A DNA stretch of 64,000 nucleotides from Manis javanica (Eukaryota > Chordata > Mammalia > Pholidota > Manidae). Location: positions 47,995,034 through 48,059,033 of the forward strand of contig NC_133169.1 in NCBI RefSeq assembly GCF_040802235.1, given 5' to 3'. Both the position numbers and the translations under genes were made by a program. Below are positions 1 through 13,589 of the stretch, one piece after another (positions within the stretch are counted from its first letter, which is position 1; every line of letters begins with the position of its first letter). The notes beneath the pieces are model-generated. The model was not told the DNA's origin. It was given only the letters and a program-made list of their open reading frames with translations, and made no database searches.

Positions 1-3000
1 CATTATCTGAAAGAAGACTAAGATCAGCATCCCCACCGGAGACCCCACTGTCTGTCCTCCAATGTAATGCTGTGTCCACTTGGGCTCTTGATTCCTTATC
101 ACAGAGAGTAATGTCTGGGGTCACTCCAGACTGTTTTTATCCTTCATGGATAACATCTTGGCAGTCCTTATTTCGGTGGATTCCAATTTCTTAATGTCTC
201 TCCTTTCTTTTTCCCTCTAACATTGGTATAGGTGGCTCAGTCTTTTGACTATAACCTGCTCTCTCTATGCAGGAAGCTTATGTACACAGGAAGCTCAGCA
301 GTGAGGATCATTGTTGGAGAAAGTCACAGAGAACGATCAGATTGGACCCACAACGAATTTATGACTGTCAACATTTTTTTTTGAAGGAGTCCCTACTTAT
401 GCATGTATGTTGACTATATCTATTTGAAAATTTTCACACATTCCTTGAACATTCAACTCACCACATCAGCTTTTAGTTCAGCAAGAAAAGTGTGAAATTC
501 ACCACCTACCTGATGGAGAAAAGACAACAGGTATTGCAATTGTACCACTTTCTTGATACCAGACATAAAACCTACCTACATATCTGTCCATCCAATTCCC
601 TTTTGTAAAAATAATCTGTCCATCTTCTCATCTCATCTCATTGTTTTATTGTCCCTGCCTTTTTAAAGACCTTATATTATAAATCCCCTATTTCCTAAAT
701 ACTGTTTTCCCATTTTTAAAAAATTCACTCAAGGCTCTCTCATAAAAAAAAAAGCAAAACAAAAAACAAAACTCTCATCACTCCTCAGCTAATCTCTTTT
801 TTTTTCACGACAAAATTATTCAAAACATTTTCTCTACTTGGTGTGTTTATTTCCCCACCTGACGATTTCTCTTACCTGAACTTAAGTTTCATCCTGATAG
901 TCATCTATTCAGAAGTTATTGAAACAGGTCCTGCTAAAGTGTTTATAAACTGGAAAATTCTCATCCTTTCCCTTTTTAGCAGAATTAAGCCAGTTAACTA
1001 TGCCTTCAGTTTCCCTCATTATCCCAGTGTGACTCCGGGAGGAAGGCGATTCCTCACCTGGGCAAGTTCCCTCTAAATCTGATGAGACTAAAGGAAGACA
1101 AGGGTAAGAGGTTGGGGACAGGGTTTTTTTGTTGCTCATGGTTCAGCCTCTCTCTCTCTCTCTCTCTCGAAGTGCTCCCAAGTCATCCCTCTCCTGCTCA
1201 GAGTGTTTCCCACCCCCACCCACTTGGCCCCACTCCCCAAACACCATCCACCCTCCCTCACCCCTTCTTCCAGGAGGAACTGCGTGGTCAGATCCCTGGT
1301 GACTGGCAGGCACCTGACCAATTATATACCAGGAACAGAGGGGAGGAGAGAATGTCCATTACTCTCTACCCCTTACCCCAGATCAGACCGTGGCTCTGCT
1401 GTGGCAAACATCCCACTGATGTGCAAACAGGCCCTTATATGCATGTCCTATCAAGGCCGGGTGAGAAATTCTGGTTGAAAACTTCCATTTATCCAACACC
1501 CAACAATCTCTTGACTCCTTCTAGAATGACCATCTCCTGTCCCTCATGCTCCTCAAGCCACTTTGTGCAGTTTTCCTCAGCTTGGAGAGTTTTTCCTTGT
1601 TTAAGTACTGCATTTCTTCTGATCCCTGCAGAAGCTTTTCCTGATAAACCAGACTAGAGCCCTGCCTCAAACCTGCTGCCTGTGGCAAGAGCTCATTAAA
1701 CCATTTATTTCTCCTTAACCACAGTTTCAGTACTTGCATTGTCACATTTCTCTGTGCTGTCATTTGGCTTAATATCTTCCACCTCCCCAGCTGTAAGGTG
1801 CATTAGAGGGAGTGCAAATGACTCCTGTGTGTCTCTGAATACTTGCCACTGTTATATAAAACATACAACAAGTATATGTACAATTTATGAATGCATATGG
1901 TAGTACAATGTGATTCTGTTGTTTAGTCACTTATTGAGTCTCAGTTAGGTCAGTTATGGACTTTTCAAGCTCATGGATTGACTGTACTCTCATCTTTACT
2001 TTCCTAATCAAAAAATATTGATTAAAATAAATTGAGCTGTATGGAGGGTGCAGATAATGAATTATTTAAAATGAAGGTAAGATTACTTTATTCTAGTTTA
2101 AATAATTCTGTCTCTTTTAAAAAAAAAGATTACAGGAATTGTTACATTTCTCTTAATTCCTGTGTCAAAATGTTTAAATAGCATTCAATGCTGAATAATA
2201 CCACACAAATGAAACAACAACAAGAGCTTATTTTTCAAGACAATGTGAATTGAATGGAATAACATATGAATGGGAAATCTTATTAATTTTCCTAAATTAA
2301 AATTTTACCTATGCAAACAAAACAAGCTTTAAAAAATAATGTTTTAAAACAACACAATTTGAGATATCATAAATACAAGACAAAGATAAGCAATTCACAG
2401 GAATCCTCTGTAACTATATATATAATAATATTTCAATACTTATTTTGGTAATTAGAGCATCATCTTCAAAATATAAAATATATTCATAAAATTGATCCAT
2501 AAAATATATTACATATTTACTAAATATATTTAAAAATAAATGTATAAAAGAAAAAAATTTATAATATTAAAAAATAGGTTTATACTCACACATGTATTAG
2601 GGAATTAGAGATTAGGGATTTGAAGTCTAACCTAGCTCTTTGTTAGGTTAACTACTATGTAAATTAGATAGCAATCCTGAGTTTTCTGACATATAAATTT
2701 AAGGGGTGGGATAACTATCTAAGGACCTGCTAACTCTAATAGTATAAGTTAGTATAACATACAATTATACTAATTAGTATTTTATCAAATCTAAGCAGTC
2801 AGTTCATGTAGGTACAGTAGTTTATATATAATGAATTGAAAAAAGAAACTGGCTCTACTGTCCTGCTGAAATTACAATTTTGCTTTCTGTCCAAACTGCA
2901 CAAAGTATCAATCAAAATAATTACAGATTTCCAAAATATTCAAAAGAGTGAAACACAATAAATTTCTGATTCCTTCATGAAATCTTTGATAACAATGCTC

Positions 3001-3470
3001 CTAGATTACATAATGTTACTATATTAAAACATTGAAATTTACCATTTAGGAATATTTTCATAAAATAATATATGAATAAAAAATTTTCATACTAAAAATT
3101 AAGTTCAAAATAAAACCTCTTATGCTTAATTCAATTCTTAAATTTGATTGACTTTTTAAAAGTGTAATAATAAAAACACATTAAGTGTGGGAAGTAAAAG
3201 CAAGTGTCTGACTTCCAGTATGATAATTGTTTAATTCAAATAACATCAAATTAAGTTTAAATGATCTTCAAAGAAAACAGAATGACATGGACCAAGAAAA
3301 GACAGTCATCTTTTGCCAGAGTTAAGTATTCCTTTGATAGCATCCCAGACATTATGACTTTTTTTGCATAGCATTTTATAAACATCACCTATTTTTGTGA
3401 ACAAAACTATTAAGAAGCTGTGGAACTGTTGTCTTTTATATTCGTTGCTATGCTATACCTAGCAAAAATT
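1..3470. other. AT-rich intergenic stretch, no gene seen
   Basis: No coding region or recognisable repeat family could be supported here. Short open frames near 0.8-1.7 kb overlap on both strands and show no domain. A short CT run lies at about 1148-1168. From about 2.0 to 3.4 kb the sequence is very AT-rich and low in complexity. A decayed repeat may be present but was not recognised. Confidence 0.5.
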
Positions 3471-3608
3471 ATTTACAGTTCTGGAGGTCAGATGTCTGAA
3501 AGAGACTTCATTGAGCTAAAATCAAGATTTCATCTAAGTATTTACAGTTCTGGAGGTCAGATGTCTGAAAGAGACTTCATTGAGCTAAAATCAAGATTTC
3601 ATCTAAGT
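3471..3608. repeat. Perfect 69-bp tandem duplication
   Basis: Two adjacent 69-bp copies, 3471-3539 and 3540-3608, read as identical. They keep one short frame open, giving a 23-residue peptide repeated twice, but nothing suggests that it is coding. The unit lies inside an ancient interspersed repeat, so this is most simply a recent local duplication inside old repeat DNA. Confidence 0.9.
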
Positions 3609-3900
3609 TCCTAATGTATGCTCTAGAAATAATTCGTTCCTTTGTCTTTCCCAACTTCTAGAGGCTACCTGCCTTCCTTAGCTCTCAGCCACTTCCTCCA
3701 TCACACATGTAACATCTTCAAATCTTTCTTCTTGACTCCAAATCTCTTTCTTCGCTTTTATAAAAGCTCTTGTGATTGTACTGGGCCTCTGGATAAACTT
3801 GGACACGTGCCTCCCCTCACGATCCTTCACTCACAGCTGGAAGGCCCCTTTTACCATGGGCACAGGTTCCACTGATGAGGACATGGGCCTCTTTGGTGGG
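3609..3900 (+). repeat. Ancient mammalian interspersed repeat, family not assigned
   Basis: Together with the duplicated unit upstream, this resembles a dispersed mammalian repeat that I know by its 'acagttctggaggtcagaag' core, followed by segments like 'cttctagaggctacctgc' and 'cttgtgattgtactgggcct'. I cannot name the family reliably. It is divergent and carries no gene. Confidence 0.4.
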
Positions 3901-4004
3901 CCATTATTCCGCCTGTCACAGATGCCTATCATAATTCCAATTTCACAAACACGTATGTGTAGATATTTGAAGATGACACATTTGTAATCTAGAGGAGCAA
4001 TTAG

Positions 4005-4235
4005 ATGTGGTGGAAAGAATGCAGATGTCGGTGCCATTCACAAGAGGTTCAGATCCCAGAGCTGTCATTTGCCAGCTACAGAAGTGGTGGGAAATTATTC
4101 ATTCTCTAAATCAGCTTCATAATTTCTTGAATGGAGATGTAAATAATATGTAAATTGAAGGATTCTTATGAGAACTACAAATATCAGACCTAGATCATTG
4201 TAAAATGCTAATTTCTGTTGATATTATTATTATAG
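4005..4235 (+). repeat. MIR SINE, sense orientation
   Basis: The order of recognisable blocks matches the MIR family. A 'gtggtggaaagaatgcag' start is followed by 'ttcagatcccagagctgtca', a degraded core with 'aatcagcttcataatttctt', then 'ggagatgtaaataatatg' and 'gtaaaatgctaatt'. It is an old tRNA-derived SINE common to mammals and is heavily diverged. Confidence 0.7.
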
Positions 4236-6780
4236 ATTAATTAAAATTATTCATACATACACTTGAAATTCCTGAAATTATTATCCAGCTCCTTTTCTCT
4301 GCTCCTCTATAATCTGATATAGATGTTGCTGTGGCTAGTTATTTAAAAACTTCTGTAAAATTTGAAAAGAAAATATATTTAGGGCTTAAATATGAAGATC
4401 AGTGTAAAGGCAGACAAAGCTATGACTTTCAGATATTGAGGCTAAATTTTAAATTATCAGTAGGGTTTTAGTCAAGCATGTAGGGTTAGAAGGGTATTTC
4501 AGAAAGATTAAGTAGAGTGGAAAATAGGCACATATGCATGAATGAACATACATGTAGTTAGTTCATTACAGATTACACAATACTAGATGAGAATGCTTTA
4601 TTTTTTGCTGCTATCTAGAACATTTGCCCATGTAATTAGGGCCTAAATAACTGTCTTAATGAGAGTGGTGACCACAGTATCCAGTGCTGAAGTACTTCAG
4701 CTTTTATGTAAGTTCTAATTAAAATGTAAACATGTTTTCACCATATAGCAAAACTGCTTCAGAAATCCATTTATTTCTCTCTTGTTTCTAACCATGTATT
4801 TTTATTTCATAAATATCCACTTGTAACAAAAATGAGAATTTCAATTTATGAAGTTTGCTATTTGAAGTAAGAATCACACACACAAAAAAAAGAAAGAAAG
4901 AGTAGAAGATGAAGGATGAGGAGAAAGAGAAGAAGGGAAGGAAGAGGGAGGAGAGGGAAGAAGAAAAATAATAAAAAGACACACTCTTTGGTGTATTTCA
5001 TGTTTGTATTCGTCCATTATCCATCCATCCTGAGCCCGTACTGTATACCACGCTGTCCTAAGCAGAGCAGAACTTGTGAGAGGGGAAACGTGCATTGGTG
5101 CAGAAGAGGGAGCATCTTGGAGGGGATGGCTGCCTGAAGAGGACAGAGGGCCATGAGAACACAGGAAGTCAGGAATGGAATGGCCTGCGTGTAAGACACC
5201 TTTGTCATTTAGCAGGACTAGGTGAGGCGCCACTAGAGGCGCTCCTGTGCACGTAGGTGGGAACCACACTACAGAAATGCACACGCCTCCCTTATGCCTC
5301 CATAAGCTTTGTCCTCATCGAGAGCTCTTTTCTCTAGATGACTGTTCTTCCCAATTCATCAGCTCATTCTCAAAGACTTCCCTTTATTTCCTGGTCTTAT
5401 CCATTGTTTAACAATCCTCCTTGTCTTAGCCACTAAGCTGCCAGAGAACCTGCCTCTGCCTATCCAGCCTAGATCAGTACAACTGTTAGTCTGACATCCC
5501 CTCCCTACGGGCTTCTGAGCACTGCAGGAGACAGACCAGGACCTTGTGGAATTCTGCCACTGCGTATCTGTGGTTTCCAGTAACAGCTCGTTCCTAAATG
5601 TGCTCCTACTGAGTTTGCTTTACTGATCACATCAGGGCTCTCTCACATCCCTTCCTCTCTAGTTACTGCCAATCTTTTATAGGTGCTCTATGTACATGCT
5701 TTTTAAAGATGTGTGCTTTTTAAAGATTTTTTATGTATGTGTATACCTGCATACAGCCTAGTTCTCCACAAATTAGGTTTTTTGTCGCTGAACTTCATGA
5801 AAACAAATTTTGTGTTATATACTGTTTTGTATCTGGCTTTTTTTTGTATTTATGTAAGAATGGTAATATTTCTTCATCCATCAATATCTAGAAGAATTCA
5901 TTAGTCCAGAATGGAGTATTTGTGCCTGGTGCTTTATGGGAAGATTTTAAATTATGAATTCAATATCTTTAGTAGATATGGGACTATTTAGATTTTCTTC
6001 TAGTGCTGTAACAAATTGTTTTGTTCAAGGAATGTGTACACTTCTTTTCTGTTCTTGTATTGACAAAATGTTTGAAATGTATTGCAGCTTTCCCAAGACA
6101 TGGTCGGTTTTGGTGGTTTCATACTCTTTTATGGAATGTCTTAAATATATTAACCATAGTTATTGTAAAGTCTTTAACTTCTAACTTTATAGTTTGTATC
6201 TTATCTGGGTCTCTTTATGTTCTTTCTTTTACCTCTCATTTATTAGTCATTTTTCCCCTTCTTTCCATGTCTAGATGTTATTCTTGCTGTTGCTGTTAAT
6301 TACTATTTATTGTGTGCCTGTCATTGCAAAGAATATGTTGTAGAGGCTGTACCTTATGTGACCTTCATTTAAATTTGGTTGACAATTTCTCTGTTAAATA
6401 ATAAAGTTGCCATTGACACACCTGAATCCTAAAGACTTGTTTTAGATGAGTCTACTCCAGTTTATCCTATTGCTAAAGCATGGTCCTATGTGTAGGGCAT
6501 TGTTTTCCTTTTCCTCTTCATTGACTGACAAGGGTGTTTATCAGAGTTCCTCCATTTTTATGTAACTTGAACTCCAATGTCTCTTCTGTTTTTTTTATCA
6601 ATGTCATAGTATCTTTATTGCTGTCATTTTGTAATAATACTTGATATATAGTAGTGAAAATACAAATTTAGTCTTTGTTTTCTCTATTATCTTGGCTTTT
6701 AATTTCCCTGTTACTTTTAGAATCAAGTAATAAACTTTCCCATTCCCCTAAAAACAATTCTGTCTAAATGTTTTAATTAA
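4236..6780. other. Intergenic stretch, no gene seen
   Basis: Contains a purine-rich low-complexity run at about 4889-4975 (GAAA/GGAA type) and general AT-rich DNA. A weak match to an old L2/MIR-type repeat at about 5010-5120 is too degraded to call. The short open frames here overlap on both strands and look like chance. Confidence 0.4.
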
Positions 6781-6784
6781 TTAA

Positions 6785-9700
6785 TTAATTTTTAATTTTT
6801 TCAGATTTCCAGTTTTATTTGTACTCATGTCTCTGTGTATTAAATTACATACAAGTTTATGATACGTAATTTTGTGCATCCACCATTATAGTCAAAATAC
6901 TCATAGTACCAACACCCTAAGGGGCTTTCCTGTTGCTCTGTGACATCCATACTCACCTGACACCAGATTTCCCACCCATTCCAATTCCTTACCATTAAAC
7001 TTGTTCTCCATTTCTAAACTTCAGCATAAACAGAACAATATATAGCCTTGTATATTTTTTCATTCATCATAATTCTCTTATTTATATTGTTTTAATTGTC
7101 TATTCTTTTTTATTATTGAGTAGTATTCCATAACATGTATGTACTAGTATTTGTTTAACCATTCACCTGCTGAAGGACATCTGGGCTGATTCCAGGTTTG
7201 GGCCATTATGAATAAAGATGCTGTAAACATTTATTGTACAGATTTTTGTGTAAACATGTATTTTTTTCTCTGGAATAAATACACAAGAATACAATTGCTG
7301 GGTTGAATGCCAGTTGGAAGTCTAGTTTTTTTAGGGAGCTGCAAACGTTTTCATAATGGCTCTACTATTACATATCCCCACAAAAGATGCCTGAGCAATC
7401 CAGGTTTTGTACATATATGCTAATGCTTGACATCATTACTATTCTTTTTATTTTAGTCATTCTATTAGGTGTGGTGGTAATATCCCATTGTGATTTTTAT
7501 TTACATTTCCCTGGTGGATAATAATGCTGAGCAACTTTTAATGTGTTTGCCAACTGTACATCCTCCTCATTGAAATGACCCATGTCTTTTGCCTAAATTC
7601 TAATTGGACTGTTTATTGTTTACTGTTGAGTTCACTTAGTTTCTTGTATGTTTCAGATACTAGTTCTTTGCCAGTCATATAGTTTTAAATATTTTCTCCT
7701 AATATGTAGCTTGTCTTTTTATGCTCTTCATGTATTGTGCTTTTGATGTCAAGTCTGAAAAATTGTGGGCTGGCCTTAGATCCTGCAGATGTTTCCTATT
7801 ATTCTTAATAAGTTTATGTTTTCACATTCAAGTCTATGATACATTTAATTTTTATGTAATGTATAAAATTTACATTGAGATTCTTCCTCTTTTTTCTTTT
7901 TTTAGCCTATGTATACCCAATTACTCTAGCAATTGTTGAAAAAGCTGTTTTTCCTTCCAAAAAAGTTGTTTTTGCATCTTTGTCAACAATCAGTTTGGTG
8001 TATTTGTATGGATGTATTCTAATACTGATACCGCATAATCTTGATTAAAGTATCTAAATAATAAGTCTTTAAATCTGGTAGGCTAATTCCTCTCACTTTT
8101 TACTTCTTTTCCAAAATTATTTCAGCTAGTTTAGTTCTTTTATACTTCCTATATATAATTTAAACTTTCCTATATCTAACAAAAATAATGGGTTGGTGTT
8201 TTGATGGGAATTACATTCACCCTCCCTGTACATCAGTTTAGGGAACATCTGCATCATTACTTTGTTGGTCCTTTCAACCCATGATCACAGCGTGGTTCTC
8301 CACTTACTTAGGTCTTAGATTTCTCTCATCAACACTGTAGTTTTCAGCATAAAATACCTACACGGTTTTGTAAGATTTATACATAAATAGTTCATGTTTT
8401 GAGTGTTATAAGTGGTCTTTGTTTTTAATTTCAGTGTCCATGGGTTGATCTCTGGTATATAGAAACACATACTGCTTGTTGATATTGATCACAAATTCAC
8501 AGACTGGATCCCTTATTATTTCTGCAATCACTTCTTCATTCTACCTGTTTTTGATCATTGGGATTTTCCTACATAGCTGATCATGTCATGTGCAAATAAG
8601 ACAATTTTACTTTGTCCTTTCTTATATGCCTTTTATTTCCTTTCCTTTCCTTATTGCACTGGTTGGAACTTCCAGCACTACTTTGAAAAGTGTAGGGAGG
8701 GTGGTCATTCTCACCTTTTACCCAGTATCTGCATTTATTCTTTTGTCATTGAATATAATGTTAGCTGTAGGTTTTGGTAAATATTCTTTGTCAATATGAG
8801 GAAGTTCTCAACTCCTAATTTTCTGAGAGTTTTTATGATAAAGGCATGTTGATTTTTGTCAAATTATTCTTGTACATCAATTACTATAATCGTGTGATTA
8901 TTTTCTTCATTAGTTTGCTGATATTGTTGATTACAATGATCGATTTTGTAATGTTGAATCATCCTTGCACCACTAAAATAAATCCAACTTAGTCATGGTA
9001 TATAATTTATTTACTGTATCTCTTAATTTCACTTTATAATATTTTAAAATTTTTATGTCTATTTTTATGAGGCATACCAATCCGTAGTTTCCTGTTTTAA
9101 GCACACTCTTTGTCTGATTTGGCTATCAGTGCAATACTGGCCTCATAAAAGTTGATGGGAAATGTTCACTCCTTTATTGTTTTCTGGTAGAATTGGTATT
9201 AGTTCCTCTTTAAAAGTTTAGTAGTATTCTTCAGTGAAATCATCTGGTTCTGAAGATTTACTTTTCAAGAACTTTTAACTACAAATAAAATTTATTTGGT
9301 TTTTATAAAGCTATTTAGATTATTTATTTTATCTTTATGAACTTTTGGTAGTTTTTGGCCTTCAAATAATTGGTCCATTACTTGAAATCATCAAATTCAT
9401 GAGCATAAAGTTGTTTATATTCTCTTTGGTTATGGGGTGTATAGTGATATTCCTTATTTTATTCCTTATACAGAAAATTTGCATCTTTTTGTTGAATGTT
9501 TTGTTTAGAAGTCTATCAATTTTATTTTTATTTTTAAAAAGAAACAGATATTGGTTTTACTGATTTTCTCTATTGTTTTCCTATTTTCAATTTTACTGAT
9601 ATCTGCTCTGATGTTTATTATGTTCCTTCTCTGCTTGTTGTGGCTTTAGCTTTCTTTTTCTAGTTTCCTCAGGTAGAAAGTTAGGTAATTGATTTAAGAC

Positions 9701-10030
9701 ATTTTTTCATTTCTAATGTAAGCATGTACTGCAATCCATCTTCTCTGTGCACTAAGGCAGTTTTGGCTGCACCCCATATATTTTGATAATCTTTTTGTCT
9801 TCATTAAGTTCGAATTATTATTTTAGTAATGTATAGTATCATTTTTTAAATCCAAGATTTCCTCCTTGACCCATGGATTATTTAGAAGTGTGCTGTTTCC
9901 CACATGTTCAGAGAATCCTCTTGTTCTATTAGTGTTGTTTCTGTTCTGTTGTTTCTAACTTGATCTTATTATGGTCAGACAACAGAGTTTGTATCATTTT
10001 AATTCTTTGAAATCACCAGGGCTGGTCTTA
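6785..10030 (-). mobile_element. Old LINE-1 fragment, antisense, ORF2 decayed
   Basis: The plus strand carries the reverse complement of L1 ORF2 3' sequence. The 'gagtagtattccataacatg' block at about 7120 and the 'gaataaagatgctgtaaaca' block at about 7210 correspond to the C-terminal ORF2 region. Blocks near 8580 ('tgtgcaaataagacaatttt') and 9870-9890 ('cccatggattatttagaagt') correspond to RT and upstream parts. Many stops and indels break every frame. This is an older L1 lineage than copies A-C and is not capable of activity. Confidence 0.75.
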
Positions 10031-10830
10031 GGGCCCCACTATGGTCTTTTGGTGAGTGCTCCATGAAACCACCTACCATGTGGTCCTTCTATCGGCTGGG
10101 TGGCAGATGATCCACCCCAAACTCCATCCCAGTAGACAGCCCTTCCAGTTCGAGCCTTTGAAATTTGGGTCCCAGATATGCAGAGCTTCAGTCGGTCATA
10201 GCTCAGGAAAATTTTGTGGACTTCAGAAGTATTTTAGGAGGAATGGTACAAAAACCTTACTCTTCTTTAGATTATAGATTCTTCATGAGTTTCAACATTG
10301 GTGTTTTCTTCTTATCCAGGTGGCTGTGGTGAAGTTCTCTGAAGACAGTAAGAAGCCGTGTCATCCTGGACAGGTTTCGTCCTTGTCATTTGGTTTTCTT
10401 CAGGCTTTATCTTTCGTTGGAAACATACGCCTGTTCCTCACTCTGCTTCACTCCATGTTGACTTCTGTGCAGGAGGTCAACAGCCACCTCTCTCAGGCTT
10501 GGAGGACTGACCTAGTGTAGGGATGAACCTCATGGTTCACCCCGCCCCAGCAACTGGTTGTCTCTGGGGAAAGTGCGATCCTCCAAGTGGCCCGTTTTAC
10601 CTTAAATAGCTTGGAGAAGTGGAGGGAGGGGCCACGGCCTGCAGGGTCCCAAAGGGGAGGATCTCTGCACCTAAATACAGGCTAATGGGAGTGCGAAAGC
10701 GTCAACGCTCCTGGTCGTTACCAGCTCTCTGCCTGCCACAGAGGGAGTGCAGGAAGGTGGAGCCGCCTGAGTGAGGGAAGCCCGGAAGCCTCAACGTGAT
10801 GCCCGTGGGGTGAGTGGCTGGACTGAGTGT
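10031..10830. other. GC-richer stretch of unknown origin
   Basis: Between two L1 pieces lies about 800 bp that is clearly richer in G and C than its surroundings. Two short plus-strand frames (10056-10277 and 10320-10520) have no recognisable domain. It could be an old LTR, a decayed L1 5'UTR or unique DNA. I could not decide. Confidence 0.35.
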
Positions 10831-10849
10831 CTGAATGTTTTTTTGCAAT

Positions 10850-10985
10850 GATTTGGTTGCCAAAGCTGGGAGAATTGCCTTCCTTAAAATCTTCCAATAC
10901 TACTGTGGACAGTGAGTGTAATGGGGTATCTGGGGGGCACTTGATAATAGGGGGAGTCTAGTAACCATAATGTTCAAGTAATTAT
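10850..10985 (+). mobile_element. Short L1 3'UTR remnant, sense
   Basis: The run 'ggacagtgagtgtaatgggg', followed by a G-run, 'cttgataatagggggagtct' and 'agtaaccataatgttcaagt', parallels the 3'UTR end of L1 copy A at about 21402-21480 in block order, with many substitutions. It is therefore called a short 5'-truncated L1 3' end. Confidence 0.5.
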
Positions 10986-10989
10986 TTTC

Positions 10990-12450
10990 TTTTCTTATAA
11001 ATAGAAAATATATATATAAAAATGAAAAATTTTCCAATACTAGGAATGGCATATATCTATATTGGGTCTTTTCAAATTTCTCTGAGTAATTTTTATAGTT
11101 TTATGTAGTGATAGATTTGTTAAAATTATCGCTAGCTTTTTGATGGTTTTCAATAATGTCAAGTGAAATATATATATTTTTAAATATCATTTTACAACTT
11201 TGTGTGGCTGGTACCTAGAAATACAGTGGATCTTTATATGTATATATATATAGATTTTGATTCAGCAGCTCCAAAATTAATTATAAATTCAAAAAGTTTA
11301 TCTGCAGGTTCCTTTTATTTTTCACAATACACATTTGTGTAGGTTGCATGTCATATTTTTCTTCTTTTTAATTTTTCTACATATGATTTTGAGTTATTGA
11401 CCTTATACTCCAGTACAATGCTGTACCTAAGACATATTTTTTCATTCTGAAATCAGAGCTAAATCTTGCAATATTTTAACATTAATTAGGTTATATCATA
11501 CAGTTTTTAAAAAGACAACTTAATGAACCTAAGAAATTTCACTTTCATTTCTCATTTGCTAAAATATTTTCACTTCCTTTTATTTTGCATATATATTGAA
11601 TTCTATTAAATGCTTTTTTATCACTTATAAGTATGATTATATTATTTTCTTTATTTTCTTAATATGGTAAATTACATTGAGTTTGGAAACATTAAACTTA
11701 CTTCAAATGAAGCAAGCTTGGGCATGATATGCTATGTAGATTTGGTTTGATAATATTTTGTTAAAAATTTTTGTATCTTTATGAGAAATGTGGGTATATG
11801 ATATTCTTTTCTCTTAATGAATTTGTCATGCTTTGGTATCAGCATTATATTTACTTAATCAAAAGAATAGAAAATTTTCTCCCTTATATCTTCTTAAGAT
11901 AAAAAGATTGTATATGGTATTGGTATTTTGTTTAGAAAATATAAGGGGAAAATACACATTGATGTATCTATCTAGGCCTGGAGTTTTATCTGCCGGGAAG
12001 CTATTAATCATATATTCAATTTATTTATTATATATGAGTCTTATAAGATGTGTTTTTATTTTCACTTTTTTAATATAATTTTTCATAACTTGTCTCTCTC
12101 AAGCTATTCAGGTATTTCAAGTCCATTTTCATATTTATTGGCATAAAGTAGTTCATATAGAACTCCTATGTGTTCAATATTTGAAAAGATCTGTAGTGAC
12201 GTTCCTTTTTCATTTCTAATATTGTTTGTTTCTACCTTCTGTCCTTTTATTTTTATCATTCTTGCTAGGAACTTACCAATTTTATTAGCTTTTTGAAAAC
12301 TAACATTGATTTTGTGGAATTTCTTTTGGTTATTATTCTTTGGAGGTGTTCACTTTGATTTTTTTTCTGTATTACAGATATTTATAATTATTTTTATTGG
12401 TTCTCTGTTTCAACCATCATGGAGTTTAATTTTATTTTCTGACGCCCACA
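10990..12450 (-). mobile_element. Old LINE-1 ORF2 fragment, antisense
   Basis: Antisense L1 ORF2-like blocks are visible, for example 'ggtcttttcaaatttctctg' at about 11066 and 'tttctaatattgtttgtttc' at about 12214, followed by 'cttaccaattttattagctt' and 'aaaactaacattgattttgt'. All frames are broken and the DNA is AT-rich. It may belong to the same old insertion as the antisense L1 at 6.8-10.0 kb, split by the GC-rich segment. Confidence 0.6.
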
Positions 12451-13196
12451 TTTGAATGGCTGTTGTGAGCCAAAATAAGCAAGTGTGTTACTTTAGTTGT
12501 TTTTCTCAACTATACCTATTTGATTTGATATTGTTTACAAAGTAATTTTAATCAACTGTGAAAATTATTGTTTTTATAAGCTCCCATTTCCCTAAAATTA
12601 ATTATGTTTTTTCAGAGAAGAGTAGTAATTGTTGTATATAAAGTATGTTTATTAATGAAACAAAAAATAAGTATGGATTTGGTTTATTTTATTACATACA
12701 TTTTGAAATGATTGAAAAAACCTTCATGTAATCATTTTTGGTATCCTTTTTGTGTCTGTTATTGACAATCAAGGAACTAGCTGTCAGCTAGAAAGTACAG
12801 ATAGGATATGAACGGGTTTAAATGGAACAATGACATATCTGTGAAATGCAATTTAAAGGATGAGATCATTTCACCAGCTTGTCTTTTCAGAAGCAAACAC
12901 AATAATACAGACACAAATGTGTCGATGGTATAGACTTGCTTTAGGAGATTATAGAAAATCTCCTAAGTAACTTACAGATAAATGTCAAAAGCAAGCTCAT
13001 TATTTTAACATAATTTCATTGGAATATATTTGCAGCCATGTTTTCATATATTACGTGTGGATTGTGTTCTCTCTTTTAATACTGAAGAGTGTCTGCAACT
13101 ATAAAGTATGTGATGTAATGCCTGCCTTGTTCTGAGGTCAACAGACACTTGAATCAAAGAAGTCAATTTAATAAGTTTTAAAAGGACATGTAAAAT
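12451..13196. other. Intergenic stretch, nothing recognised
   Basis: AT-rich DNA without a supported gene or repeat call. Confidence 0.4.
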
Positions 13197-13282
13197 ACAG
13201 CTTTCTCCCATCCAGGCCTTACCCTGATTGGCTTCTGAGATCAGACAAGATAAGGCACATTCAGGGTGGTATGACCACACAC
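13197..13282 (-). pseudogene. 5S rRNA pseudogene
   Basis: The minus strand reads the conserved 5S rRNA blocks in order: 'gtcataccaccctgaatgtg', 'cttgtctgatctcagaagcc', 'aatcagggtaaggcctgg' and 'atgggagaaagctg'. The order and spacing match vertebrate 5S rRNA. However, about nine bases between 'ggcctgg' and 'atgggag' are missing, several internal-promoter positions are changed and the 3' part is absent. It is a retrocopy-type pseudogene, not an active gene. Confidence 0.8.
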
Positions 13283-13589
13283 AGGAATGTAGCTTTCTAC
13301 AAGTAGAAATCAGTAAGAACAGCTTCTTCCTATGATTACTTGGAGATAGTTAATAATTAGAGTAAGATATTGTTTGTTGTTCAGCGTTAACTTTATTTGA
13401 GACTTTATAATTGAATTATGGACTTGGATAATATGTTTTAAAGGAAAACAAGATAGACCTACTAAAAAGGAATATCTGCAGAAAAAATTTCAGAATATTA
13501 TGAATAACAAAGATAAACACAAGAAAACTGAATCAAAGAACAGGTCTTTACTTCCTTTTTTACTATGGATTTCTGATGTTAAAATTAAA

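Noticed and set aside
3420..3614. Plus-strand 64-codon frame with a twice-repeated 23-residue peptide
   Set aside because: It is created by the 69-bp tandem duplication in an old interspersed repeat.
13197..13282. Functional 5S rRNA gene
   Set aside because: Internal deletion and missing ends; no downstream T-run terminator in the right place.
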